Assembly (NCBI GenBank): GCA_017880705.1
Contig: JADGRS010000009.1
Location: 1-22,853, forward strand
Origin: Burkholderiales bacterium
Lineage (GTDB): Bacteria; Pseudomonadota; Gammaproteobacteria; Burkholderiales; Usitatibacteraceae
Reading direction: 5' to 3'
DNA: 22,853 nucleotides
Numbering within the stretch: position 1 is the stretch's first letter; each line of letters begins with the position of its first letter. Shown here in pieces: positions 1 through 7,426 of the stretch. A program made the position numbers and the translations under genes. The notes below the pieces were generated by a model. The model was not told the origin of the DNA and did no database searches. It worked only from the letters and a program-made list of their open reading frames with translations.

Positions 1-7
1 GAAGTAG

Positions 8-1462
8 TCACACCAGGATCACGTCGTACTGTTCCTGCATGTAGGCGGTCTCGACCTGCATCGAGATGGGCTTCTTGATGAAGTCCCCGAGCTGCGTGAG
101 GCTCGCCGACTCCTCGTCGAGGAAGAGGTCGATCACTTTCTGCGAGGCGAGGATGCGGTATTCCTTGGCGTTGAACTGGCGCTCGGTGCGCAGGATCTCG
201 CGCAGGATCTCGTAGCAGATCGTCTGCGGCGCCTTCAGCTCGCCGCGGCCCAGGCAGACCGGGCACGGCTCGCACAGCACGTGCGCGAGCGATTCGCGCG
301 TGCGCTTGCGGGTCATCTCGACCAGCCCCAGCTGCGAGAAGCCGTTCACCGTGACGCGCGTGCGGTCGCGCGAAAGCGCCTTGCGCAGCTCGGCGAGCAC
401 GGCGTCGCGGTGCTCCTGGGTGTCCATGTCGATGAAGTCGACGATGATGATCCCGCCGAGGTTGCGCAACCGCAGCTGGCGCGCGATCGACAGCGCCGCC
501 TCGAGGTTCGTCTTGAAGATGGTGTCGTCGAAGGAGCGCCCCGAGACGAAGCCGCCGGTGTTGACGTCGACGGTGGTGAGCGCCTCGGTCTGGTCGATGA
601 TCACGTAGCCGCCGCTCTTGAGGTCGACGCGCCGCGCGAGCGCCCGCTCGATCTCCTCCTCCACGCCGAAGAGGTCGAAGAGCGGCCGCTCGCCGCTGTA
701 GTGCTCGAGGATCGGCAGCGCCTGGGGCGTGTAGCGCGCGGCGAATTCCTGCACCTTGCCGAAGGTCTCGCGCGAGTCGACGATGATGCGCTCGGTCGAA
801 TCGCCGACGAGGTCGCGCAGCACGCGCGTGGCGAGCGACAGGTCCTGGTAGAGGAGCTCCTGGGGCGCCGCGCTCTGCGCCGCGAGCTGGATCTGCTTCC
901 AGAGCGTGATGAGGTACTCGACGTCGGCGGCGAGCTCGTTCTGCGAGGCGGCCTCCGCGACGGTGCGCACGATGAAGCCGCCCGTTTCCCCGGAGGGGAT
1001 CAGCGCGTGCAGCTTCTCGCGAAGATTCTCGCGCTCGGCCTCGTCCTCGATGCGCTGCGAGATGCCGATGTGCGGGTCCTGCGGCAGGTACACGAGCAGC
1101 CGCCCGGCGATCGACACCTGGGTCGAGAGGCGCGCACCCTTGCTGCCGATGGGATCCTTCACCACTTGAACGAGGAGCGTCTGGCCTTCGGAGAGGATCT
1201 TCTCGATGGGCCGGATCTCGCCCGCGGCGTTCTTGGCCATCCAGATGTCGGCGACGTGGAGGAACGCAGCGCGGGCGAGGCCGATCTCGACGAAGGCGGA
1301 CTGCATTCCGGGGAGCACGCGGCACACCCGGCCGAGATAGATGTTGCCGACGAGCCCGCGGCTCGAGTCGCGCTCGATGTGCAGCTCCTGCACCGCGCCC
1401 TGCTCGGTGACGGCCACACGCGTTTCCTGCGGCGTGACGTTGATCAGGATCTGTTCATTCAT
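8..1462 (-). CDS. rng: Ribonuclease G
   Basis: Single-strand endoribonuclease of the RNase E/G family, known to mature the 5' end of 16S rRNA and to take part in mRNA turnover in the cytoplasm. The 484-residue protein is full length for RNase G and lacks the long C-terminal scaffold of RNase E. An S1-type RNA-binding segment lies at about residues 36-118. The two catalytic metal-binding aspartates are in VDVNTGG (Asp299) and IVDFIDM (Asp342, with Asp345 nearby), spaced 43 residues apart as in E. coli RNase E. The zinc-link cysteines are in CPVC (Cys400, Cys403). The start is ATG and the TGA stop is 8 nt from the window edge, so the gene is complete. It follows maf, but a 180-nt gap holding an inverted repeat separates the two, so it may be transcribed separately. 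Identity is secure. Confidence 0.97.
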   Translation of the reverse strand: MNEQILINVTPQETRVAVTEQGAVQELHIERDSSRGLVGNIYLGRVCRVLPGMQSAFVEIGLARAAFLHVADIWMAKNAAGEIRPIEKILSEGQTLLVQVVKDPIGSKGARLSTQVSIAGRLLVYLPQDPHIGISQRIEDEAERENLREKLHALIPSGETGGFIVRTVAEAASQNELAADVEYLITLWKQIQLAAQSAAPQELLYQDLSLATRVLRDLVGDSTERIIVDSRETFGKVQEFAARYTPQALPILEHYSGERPLFDLFGVEEEIERALARRVDLKSGGYVIIDQTEALTTVDVNTGGFVSGRSFDDTIFKTNLEAALSIARQLRLRNLGGIIIVDFIDMDTQEHRDAVLAELRKALSRDRTRVTVNGFSQLGLVEMTRKRTRESLAHVLCEPCPVCLGRGELKAPQTICYEILREILRTERQFNAKEYRILASQKVIDLFLDEESASLTQLGDFIKKPISMQVETAYMQEQYDVILV

Positions 1463-1489
1463 CGCGGCTCACGATTTCGTTAAACCGTG

Positions 1490-1625
1490 ATCCGCCGATA
1501 AACGCCGATGAACGCCGTAGAACCCTAGGGCCTTCGCGTGCCTCGTGCCCGGAATGGGTTTCGGAGCGGGGAACGAAAAATCAACTCGGGGTCTCTTCGG
1601 CGTTCATCTGCGTTTATCGGCGGAT
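1490..1625. repeat. Long inverted repeat element (28-nt arms) between maf and rng
   Basis: The arms at 1490-1517 and 1598-1625 are reverse complements at 27 of 28 positions and enclose 80 nt with no recognisable gene. Each arm contains two tandem 10-nt units of the form GATRAACGCM, giving a short internal periodicity. From memory, repeats built of units like GATAAACGC/GATGAACGC are scattered in intergenic DNA of many bacteria. That is recollection, not a search. The pair could form a large hairpin in the maf-rng transcript or be a MITE-like insertion. The remaining parts of the 1463-1642 gap show no clear promoter. Confidence 0.8.
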
Positions 1626-1637
1626 TCAAAGCTTTAG

Positions 1638-1651
1638 GTACCCTAGGGTAC
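1638..1651. repeat. 14-bp perfect palindrome at the maf stop codon
   Basis: GTACCCTAGGGTAC reads identically on both strands and contains the maf TAG stop. Its core CCCTAGGG also occurs at 1523-1530, just inside the left arm of the neighbouring inverted repeat, preceded in both places by TAG plus two or three bases. It could be a protein site or a trace of a duplication made when the repeat arrived. No function is assigned. Confidence 0.5.
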
Positions 1652-2248
1652 GACAATTCCGAATTTGCGGAGGAGCTCGGCGGTTTCGTACAGCGGCAGG
1701 CCCATCACCCCCGAGTAGCTGCCCTCGATGCGCTCGACGAAGGCGCCGGCGCGCCCCTGGATGCCATAGGCGCCCGCCTTGTCGAAGGGCTCGCCCGATT
1801 GCACGTACGCGGCGATGCGCGCGTCGTCGAGCGCCGCGAAGGTGACGAGGGACTCGCTCACGGCGATCTCGCGGCGCTCCTCGAAGGCCACGCTGACGGC
1901 GGTGAGGACGCGGTGCTGCGTTCCCGAGAGGATGCGCAGGATGCGCTCCGCGTCGGGACGATCGACGGGCTTGCCGAGGATCTCGCCCGCGAGGGCGACG
2001 GTGGTGTCGGCCGAGAGCACCGGCTTTCTCTGCAATCCGCGGCGCATCACGACGCGCTGCCACGCGGCCTCGGCCTTGAGGTGCGTCACGCGCCGCACGT
2101 AGTCGCCGGGCTGCTCGCCGGAACGAACCGCCTCGTCGGTGTCGGCGTCCTGGCGCGGGCCTTCGCGGAACAGCAGCGGCTCGAACTTCACGCCGATCTG
2201 CGCGAGGAGCTCGCGGCGCCGGGGGCTGCGCGAGGCGAGATAGATCAT
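1643..2248 (-). CDS. maf: Maf-family nucleoside triphosphate pyrophosphatase
   Basis: Maf proteins hydrolyse non-canonical or modified nucleoside triphosphates (dTTP/UTP or m7GTP, depending on subfamily) to the monophosphate and pyrophosphate. The 201-residue product opens with the family signature MIYLASRSPRRRELL. It has the catalytic-region SADTTVA (Asp81) and the later YGIQGRAGAF and GSYSGVMGLP blocks. The YGIQG block suggests the dTTP/UTP (YhdE-type) subfamily, which is an inference from memory. The chosen ATG overlaps the stop of the upstream hydrolase gene by ATGA, which supports translational coupling. A longer open frame upstream lacks family similarity. In related bacteria maf usually follows rlmH directly and precedes rng. 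Here a hydrolase gene lies between rlmH and maf. Confidence 0.95.
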   Translation of the reverse strand: MIYLASRSPRRRELLAQIGVKFEPLLFREGPRQDADTDEAVRSGEQPGDYVRRVTHLKAEAAWQRVVMRRGLQRKPVLSADTTVALAGEILGKPVDRPDAERILRILSGTQHRVLTAVSVAFEERREIAVSESLVTFAALDDARIAAYVQSGEPFDKAGAYGIQGRAGAFVERIEGSYSGVMGLPLYETAELLRKFGIVVP

Positions 2249-2979
2249 CGCGTCCCCGCGCGGGATGCGGGAGTCGCGAAGAAGGCCGCGAGCGTGGGCA
2301 GGAGAGCCGCGGCGCTTTCGCGCGGCCGCGTCTCGATCGCGAAATGGGGCCCGGGCACGCGCACGATCCCGGGATTGCGGCAGGCCGACTCGAGCTGCCC
2401 GCGGGCCGCCGCGCCGATCACGAGGTCGTCGTCGAAGTGGGCGATCGCGACGGGAATGCGAAGCCCCGCGAGGTCGCGGCTCACGTCCTCGCTGGCGATG
2501 ATGTGCAGGCGCTCCGCGATCACGTCCCGGCGCATCGAGCGCAGCGCGGCGGCGAGCGCGCCGGACCAGCGGCCGCGCGCGGCGTCGCGCAAGCCGAAGG
2601 CCATCGGGCTGAGGAAGCTCGCGCCGAGGAACTGCGCCATGCCGGGCATCCAGGCGCCGATCGCCGCCCACGGAACGGGACTGCGCGCGAACGCTCCGCA
2701 CAATACCAATGCCGCGATGCGCGGATCCTGCGCGGCCCACCGCGCGGCGACCAGGCCCGAGAAGGACTCCGCGACCAGCACCGCGCGCGATGCCGGCGCG
2801 AGCTGCGAGGCGGCGAAGCGCACGTAGCCGTCCAGCGTTTCGAGGGGACGGTTCGGATATCCGAGCGCGCGCGCCGGATGCAGCGCGTCGAGCGCCGTCA
2901 CGAACGGCTCACGCAACTCCGCGACGCCGTCGAAGCCCGGCAGGAAGACGATTTCGGATGGCGCGGGCGGGGCGCTCAT
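2245..2979 (-). CDS. Alpha/beta-fold hydrolase, substrate unknown
   Basis: A 244-residue protein with an alpha/beta-hydrolase layout. An oxyanion-loop-like FLPGFDG lies near residues 12-18. The nucleophile elbow is VAESFSG (candidate Ser72, with Ala and Ser where many relatives have Gly). An acid region HFDDD is at 181-185 and a terminal histidine at PHFAIETRP (His212). No signal peptide or membrane segment is evident, so it is probably cytoplasmic. The MSAPPAPSE start is chosen because its ATG overlaps the rlmH TGA by 4 nt; the open frame continues upstream over rlmH but reads as low-complexity antisense-type sequence. The stop overlaps the maf start in the same way, so the gene is tightly coupled on both sides. 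It could be an esterase, thioesterase or other hydrolase; nothing here decides. Confidence 0.85.
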   Translation of the reverse strand: MSAPPAPSEIVFLPGFDGVAELREPFVTALDALHPARALGYPNRPLETLDGYVRFAASQLAPASRAVLVAESFSGLVAARWAAQDPRIAALVLCGAFARSPVPWAAIGAWMPGMAQFLGASFLSPMAFGLRDAARGRWSGALAAALRSMRRDVIAERLHIIASEDVSRDLAGLRIPVAIAHFDDDLVIGAAARGQLESACRNPGIVRVPGPHFAIETRPRESAAALLPTLAAFFATPASRAGTR

Positions 2980-3446
2980 TCGCGATGATAGGGATGGCGC
3001 GCGAGAATGGTCCAGGCGCGATAGATCTGCTCGGCGAGGACCACGCGCACCAGGCCGTGGGGAAGCGTGAGCGCCGACAGCGACACGAGCTTTTGCGCGC
3101 GCTCCTTCACCTGCGGCGAGAGCCCGTCGGCGCCGCCGATCGCGAATGCCGGATGGCTGCCGTCGCGCATCCACTCGGCGAGCATCACCGAGAGCCCCTG
3201 GGTCGACATGGCCTTGCCGCGCTCGTCGAGGGCGAGAAGCGACGCGCCGTCGGGCACCGCGGCGAGGATGCGCACCCCTTCATCGTCCATCGCCTTCGCG
3301 GCCGCGCGTCCCGGCCCGCGTTCCTCGGGCTTCAGCTCGACCAGCTCCACGCGGATCTCCGGCGGCATGCGCCGCGCGTACTCCTGGAATCCATCCTGGA
3401 TCCATGCCGGCATCTTGTGGCCCACCGACAGGATCGAGATGCGCAT
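2976..3446 (-). CDS. rlmH: 23S rRNA (pseudouridine1915-N3)-methyltransferase RlmH
   Basis: A SPOUT-class methyltransferase that uses S-adenosylmethionine to methylate pseudouridine 1915 in helix 69 of 23S rRNA in the 70S ribosome. The 156-residue length matches the family. The N-terminus MRISILSVGHKMPAWI, the knot segment FAIGGADGL and the C-terminus ending HPYHRE are typical; the conserved end places the key Tyr and His of the family. It starts 6 nt after the rsfS stop, and its own stop overlaps the hydrolase start. The neighbourhood of rsfS and nadD is the usual one and ties the gene to ribosome maturation. Confidence 0.97.
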   Translation of the reverse strand: MRISILSVGHKMPAWIQDGFQEYARRMPPEIRVELVELKPEERGPGRAAAKAMDDEGVRILAAVPDGASLLALDERGKAMSTQGLSVMLAEWMRDGSHPAFAIGGADGLSPQVKERAQKLVSLSALTLPHGLVRVVLAEQIYRAWTILARHPYHRE

Positions 3447-3452
3447 CGCAGC

Positions 3453-3902
3453 TCAAGCCCCGCGCCGCGAGCTCGATGCCTTGCGAGTCTTGCGTGCCTC
3501 GCGCGGAGCCGCGGCCTTCTTGCGGCGCACCGTCTTCACGGGCTTCGTGGAATTCACCACCTTGTCGAACTTGCCCTCGCCCCACAGCTCCTCGAGGTTG
3601 TAGTACTCGCGCACCGCCGGCTGCATCACGTGCGCCACGATGTCGCCCGCGTCGACGAGAACCCATTCGCCGGATTCCTCGCCCTCGGTTCCGATGATCG
3701 ACGCGCCCGATTCCCTGAGGCGGTCGCGCACGTGGCGCGACAGGGATTTGGTCTGGCGCGCCGACTCGGCGCTCGCGACCACGATCCAGTCGAACATGGC
3801 CGTGACGCGGCGCACGTCGATTGCCTGGATGTCGTGGGCCTTGATGTCCTCGAGGGCGGCGATGACGAGTTTCTTCTTGGCGAGCGTCGTGAGCTTCTTC
3901 AT
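3453..3902 (-). CDS. rsfS: Ribosomal silencing factor RsfS (Iojap family)
   Basis: RsfS binds ribosomal protein L14 on the 50S subunit and blocks joining with the 30S in slow growth. The protein is 149 residues. The family domain covers about residues 10-115, with the motifs FDWIVVASAESARQTKSL and WVLVDAGDIVAHVMQ and an REYYNLEELWGEG end. The last ~33 residues form a basic Lys/Arg/Ala-rich tail beyond the usual ~105-120-residue domain, possibly for extra rRNA contact (inference). The MKKLTTLAKKK start is preferred because its ATG overlaps the nadD stop (ATGA). The open frame extends further upstream through nadD, but that part is not protein-like. Confidence 0.95.
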   Translation of the reverse strand: MKKLTTLAKKKLVIAALEDIKAHDIQAIDVRRVTAMFDWIVVASAESARQTKSLSRHVRDRLRESGASIIGTEGEESGEWVLVDAGDIVAHVMQPAVREYYNLEELWGEGKFDKVVNSTKPVKTVRRKKAAAPREARKTRKASSSRRGA

Positions 3903-4591
3903 CGTGAGGTCGCGGGGTTGGCGGCTTCGCGCAGGTCGCGTGCCGGCGCGTACAGGTTGCGGGAGCGGATGAACTCCACCACCGGGTCGGGAGTGAGGTA
4001 GCGAAGCGAGCCCGCCTCGGCCGCGAGCGCGCGCATCGCCGTGGAGGAGATGGCGAGCGGCGTCATCGCGAAGGTCATCACCTTTCCCGCGGGCGCGGCC
4101 TGGAGGTCGCGCGGATTGAGGGTGAGGCGCGGCCACGCCTCCCTCGGGAAGATCCCGGGCCCCTTCGCGAGCCAGTTCTGGTCGTCGCCGCGCACCGCGA
4201 CCGCGAAATGCGCGAGGTCAAAAAGTTCAGTCCAGCGGTGCCACGTGTCGATCGTCGCGAAGGAGTCGGTGCCGATCAGGAACACGAGGGGCTCGCCGGG
4301 GCCGCGCTCCGCGCGGATTTCGGCGAGCGTGTCGTACGTGTAGGAATTTCCGCCGCGCCTCAGCTCGCGGTCGTCGACGTCGAAGCGCGCGTCGCGCGCC
4401 GTGGCGAGCTTCAGCATCGTGAGGCGCTCCTCGCTCGTCGCGTGCGCATCGCGGCCGCGGTGGTACGGCAGGCCCGCGGGGATGAAGATCACCTTCTCGA
4501 GATGGAACGCTTCGGCGAGCTCCGTCGCGAGGCGCAGGTGTCCGAAATGAACCGGATCGAAGGTGCCGCCGAAGAGTCCGGTCGCGGCCAA
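3899..4591 (-). CDS. nadD: Nicotinate-nucleotide adenylyltransferase
   Basis: Joins nicotinate mononucleotide and ATP to make nicotinate adenine dinucleotide, the penultimate step of NAD synthesis. The product is 230 residues. The nucleotidyltransferase signature GLFGGTFDPVHFGH is at residues 5-18 with the HxGH motif at 15-18. The second signature ISSTAMRALA is near residue 190. The start codon appears to be TTG at 4591: no ATG or GTG lies in frame between the proA stop and the conserved GLFGGTFDP, and the resulting N-terminus has the expected length. Only 1 nt separates it from proA, with no strong Shine-Dalgarno, which suggests translational coupling to proA. Confidence 0.95.
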   Translation of the reverse strand: MAATGLFGGTFDPVHFGHLRLATELAEAFHLEKVIFIPAGLPYHRGRDAHATSEERLTMLKLATARDARFDVDDRELRRGGNSYTYDTLAEIRAERGPGEPLVFLIGTDSFATIDTWHRWTELFDLAHFAVAVRGDDQNWLAKGPGIFPREAWPRLTLNPRDLQAAPAGKVMTFAMTPLAISSTAMRALAAEAGSLRYLTPDPVVEFIRSRNLYAPARDLREAANPATSR

Positions 4592-4592
4592 A

Positions 4593-5888
4593 TCAGTGAC
4601 GGAGGTGCCCGTCGCCCAGCACGATCCACTTCTGCGAGGTGAGGCCTTCGAGGCCCACCGGCCCGCGCGCGTGCAGCTTGTTGGTGGAGATCCCGATCTC
4701 CGCGCCCAGGCCGTACTCGTAGCCGTCGGCGAGGCGCGTCGAGGCGTTCACCATGACCGAGCTCGAGTCGACCTCGCGCAGGAAGCGCTGCGCGCGCGCC
4801 AGGTCTTCGGTCACGATGGCATCGGTGTGCTGCGAGCCGTACTCGGCGATGTGCGCGATGGCCTCGTCGATCCCCGGCAGCATCTTGATCGAGACGACCG
4901 GCGCGAGATATTCGGTACGGAAGTCCTCCTCGGTGGCGGCCTTGGCGCCCTTCACGCCCGCCTTCCTGAGGATCTCGCGGGATTCCGGGCAGCAGCGCAT
5001 CTCGACCTTCTTCTGGGCGAAGATGCGGCCGATCTCCGGGAGCACCTTCGGGGCGATGGCCTGCGCCACGAGGAGCGTCTCCATCGTGTTGCACGTGCCG
5101 TAGCGCTGCGTCTTCGCGTTGTCGGCGATGGCGACGGCCTTCGCGGCGTCGGCGCGATCGTCGATGTACACGTGGCAGATGCCGTCGAGGTGCTTGATCA
5201 CCGGGACGCGGGCCTCCTTCGCGATGCGCTCGATGAGCCCCTTGCCTCCGCGCGGCACGATCGCGTCGATGAACTGCTCGAGCACCACGAGCTCGCCGAC
5301 CACCGCGCGATCGGGCGTGTCGACGAGCTGGATAGCGCTCTCGGGAAGCCCGGCGGCCTTCAGCCCGTGCGCGAGGCACGCGGCGATCGCCTGGTTGGAG
5401 TTGAGCGCTTCGCTCCCGCCGCGCAGGATGCACGCGTTTCCCGACTTGAGGCACAGGCCCCCGGCGTCCGCCGTCACGTTCGGACGCGACTCGTAGATGA
5501 TCGCGATCACGCCGAGCGGCACGCGCATGCGCCCGACCTGGATTCCCGACGGGCGATAGGCGAGGTTCGCCACCTCTCCCACGGGATCCGGAAGCTTCGC
5601 GATCTCGCGCAGGCCCTCGGCCATCGCGCCGATCGCCTTGCCGGTCAACGTGAGCCGGTCGATGAAGGCGTCATCGTGGCCCTCGGAGCGCGCGGCCTTC
5701 ACGTCCCGCGCGTTCGCGGCGAGGATCGTCTTCTCGCGGTCGACGAGCGCCTCGGCGGCGGCCTCGAGCGCGCGGTTCTTCGCGGCCGTCGGCGCTCTTG
5801 CGAGCTCGCGGCTCGCCGCGCGCGCCGCCGCGCCCATGGCGTGCACCACGGCGTGGACGTCCGCGGGAGCGTTCAGTTCGTTCGGCAT
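4593..5888 (-). CDS. proA: Glutamate-5-semialdehyde dehydrogenase (gamma-glutamyl phosphate reductase)
   Basis: NADPH-dependent reduction of gamma-glutamyl phosphate to glutamate-5-semialdehyde in proline synthesis, in the cytoplasm. The 431 residues are normal length. The aldehyde-dehydrogenase fold is evident from [17 protein letters not shown] (about 123-139), [16 protein letters not shown] (146-161), and the active-site cysteine in [11 protein letters not shown] (Cys266). The C-terminal [20 protein letters not shown] and LTSQKWIV blocks are typical. ProB, the kinase partner, is not in the window. There is a 42-nt gap to holA upstream and 1 nt to nadD downstream. No truncation or missing key residue is seen. 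Confidence 0.97.
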   Translation of the reverse strand: MPNELNAPADVHAVVHAMGAAARAASRELARAPTAAKNRALEAAAEALVDREKTILAANARDVKAARSEGHDDAFIDRLTLTGKAIGAMAEGLREIAKLPDPVGEVANLAYRPSGIQVGRMRVPLGVIAIIYESRPNVTADAGGLCLKSGNACILRGGSEALNSNQAIAACLAHGLKAAGLPESAIQLVDTPDRAVVGELVVLEQFIDAIVPRGGKGLIERIAKEARVPVIKHLDGICHVYIDDRADAAKAVAIADNAKTQRYGTCNTMETLLVAQAIAPKVLPEIGRIFAQKKVEMRCCPESREILRKAGVKGAKAATEEDFRTEYLAPVVSIKMLPGIDEAIAHIAEYGSQHTDAIVTEDLARAQRFLREVDSSSVMVNASTRLADGYEYGLGAEIGISTNKLHARGPVGLEGLTSQKWIVLGDGHLRH

Positions 5889-5930
5889 GCGTTGCGTCCC
5901 GTCATTCCGGGCGCCTGCGCGGCCCGGAGT

Positions 5931-6932
5931 TCATGCGGCTTCATCGATGAGCACCGCCCTTCCCGAGATTCCCAGCGCCAGCTCCACGATGCTGTCCCAC
6001 GGATCGCCGGTCTCGACGCCTTTAATCATGCGGTCGATCCGATGGGCCCGCAAGAGTTCGCGGTCGAAGCTCGCCTGCGAATGCTTGCCGGCGGTCTTGT
6101 TCAGGCGCTCCACGCGCTCGGGCGGAAGGAAGCGGCGCGGGCGCTGCCCTGCGGAGATCGCCATCAGGAGGCGCAGCTCCTCGGCGAGCGTCCACAGCAG
6201 GAGGGGAAGCGGCTCGCCCTCGGCTTCGAGCGAGGCCACCGCGCGCACCACGCGCGAGGGATCGTTGGCGTGGATCGCGTCGATCAACGTGTCGCGCTCG
6301 AAGCGCGAGACGTCGGTCACCGATTCGCGGATCGCGGCGAGCGTGATCTCGCCTGCGGGCAGCAGCAGCGCGAGCTTCTCGACTTCCTGCCTGGCCGCGA
6401 GGAGGTTTCCCTCGACGCGCTCGGCGAGCCATTCGAGCGTCTCCACCGAGGCGCGCTGTCCCTGGCGCGCGAGCCGCTCGGCGAGCCAATCGGGAAGCTC
6501 GTCTCGCGTGACGGGCTTCGCCTCGACCACGACGCCCGCGCGATCGATCGCCTCGAACCACTTCGACTTGAGCTGCTGCCAATCGAGCTCGGGCAGCAGG
6601 ACGAGGCTCACGGCATCGGCCGGCAGCTTCGCGCACCACCCCTCGATCGCGCGCGCGCCTTCCGTGCCCGGCTTTCCCGTGGGAATGCGCAGCTCCACCA
6701 GGCGGCGCGAGGCGAACAGCGACAGGTTGGCCGAGCCCGCGGCGAGCTTGTCCCAGTCGGCGCCGGGCTCGGCGAAGAAGATCTCGCGCTCGGTGCAGCC
6801 GGACTTGCGCGCGCCCTCGCGGATGCGGTCGGCAGCCTCCAGCGCGAGCAGCGGCTCGCCGCCGTGCACCGCATAGAGCGGGGCCATCTGCCTCTTGAGA
6901 TGGCCCTCGAGCTGGCGTGTCGAGATCTTCAC
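5931..6932 (-). CDS. holA: DNA polymerase III delta subunit
   Basis: The delta subunit opens the beta sliding clamp as part of the clamp-loader complex. The 333-residue product has the family N-terminus (LAPLYAVHGGEPLLALEA variant, residues ~17-33), the beta-clamp-contacting region with LSLFASRRLVEL (about 70-81), and the ETLEWLAERVEGNLLAARQE segment around 180-200, followed by the helical collar domain. The start is GTG at 6932, 2 nt after the lptE stop. The start and length agree with relatives, and lptE-holA adjacency downstream of leuS is the standard order. No catalytic residues are expected in this subunit. Confidence 0.95.
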   Translation of the reverse strand: MKISTRQLEGHLKRQMAPLYAVHGGEPLLALEAADRIREGARKSGCTEREIFFAEPGADWDKLAAGSANLSLFASRRLVELRIPTGKPGTEGARAIEGWCAKLPADAVSLVLLPELDWQQLKSKWFEAIDRAGVVVEAKPVTRDELPDWLAERLARQGQRASVETLEWLAERVEGNLLAARQEVEKLALLLPAGEITLAAIRESVTDVSRFERDTLIDAIHANDPSRVVRAVASLEAEGEPLPLLLWTLAEELRLLMAISAGQRPRRFLPPERVERLNKTAGKHSQASFDRELLRAHRIDRMIKGVETGDPWDSIVELALGISGRAVLIDEAA

Positions 6933-6934
6933 GC

Positions 6935-7426
6935 TCAGAGCTCGCTCTTCACCGCGGCGACGTGGCGCAGGATCTGGCGTGCGAGGTCGAGCTGCATGTC
7001 CTTGTAGAGGAGCTGCTCCTCGGCTTCCTTCGCGGTCGGCGCCGTCGCGCTGTAGGTGATGACGCGGCGCGTCTCGATCTCGGTAGGCGCGACCAACGGC
7101 TCCTCGCGGCCCGGAACGAGGACCTCGTAGCGCACGATGAGGCGCAGCTGGAACTCGTAGACGCCTCCCGTGCCCGTGATCGTGAAGACCGTCTTATCGC
7201 GAGCCTCCTGCAGGATGTGCAGGTGCGCCTGGGACTCGGCGGCGGTCGCGACGATGCGCGTCGGCCCCGTGGCGAGCGCGCGGCGGATATCGGCCTGCAC
7301 CTGGGAAGGACCCACCGACGAGATGAACATCTTCTTGATGCCGACCTCGGGTTCGCCGCGCAGCTGGAAACCGCAGGCTCCGAGGAGCGTTGCGATCGCG
7401 ACGAACGAAACGAGTCGCTCAAACAA
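6935..7426 (-). CDS. lptE: LPS-assembly lipoprotein LptE
   Basis: Outer-membrane lipoprotein that plugs the LptD barrel and helps insert lipopolysaccharide on the cell surface. The 163-residue precursor has a short positively charged N-terminus, a hydrophobic run at about 5-15, and the lipobox LGAC with Cys18 followed by GFQLRG, the hallmark of LptE in this group. The start is TTG at 7426, inside the last codons of leuS, giving an 8-nt overlap. No ATG or GTG lies between there and the lipobox in this frame, and a later start would destroy the signal peptide. Position between leuS and holA is the conserved location. Its presence implies an LPS-bearing Gram-negative cell. Confidence 0.93.
   Translation of the reverse strand: MFERLVSFVAIATLLGACGFQLRGEPEVGIKKMFISSVGPSQVQADIRRALATGPTRIVATAAESQAHLHILQEARDKTVFTITGTGGVYEFQLRLIVRYEVLVPGREEPLVAPTEIETRRVITYSATAPTAKEAEEQLLYKDMQLDLARQILRHVAAVKSEL

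Noticed and set aside
4563..7007. An 814-codon plus-strand open frame over proA and holA
   Set aside because: Antisense artefact of the same kind; both minus-strand genes are full length with conserved motifs.
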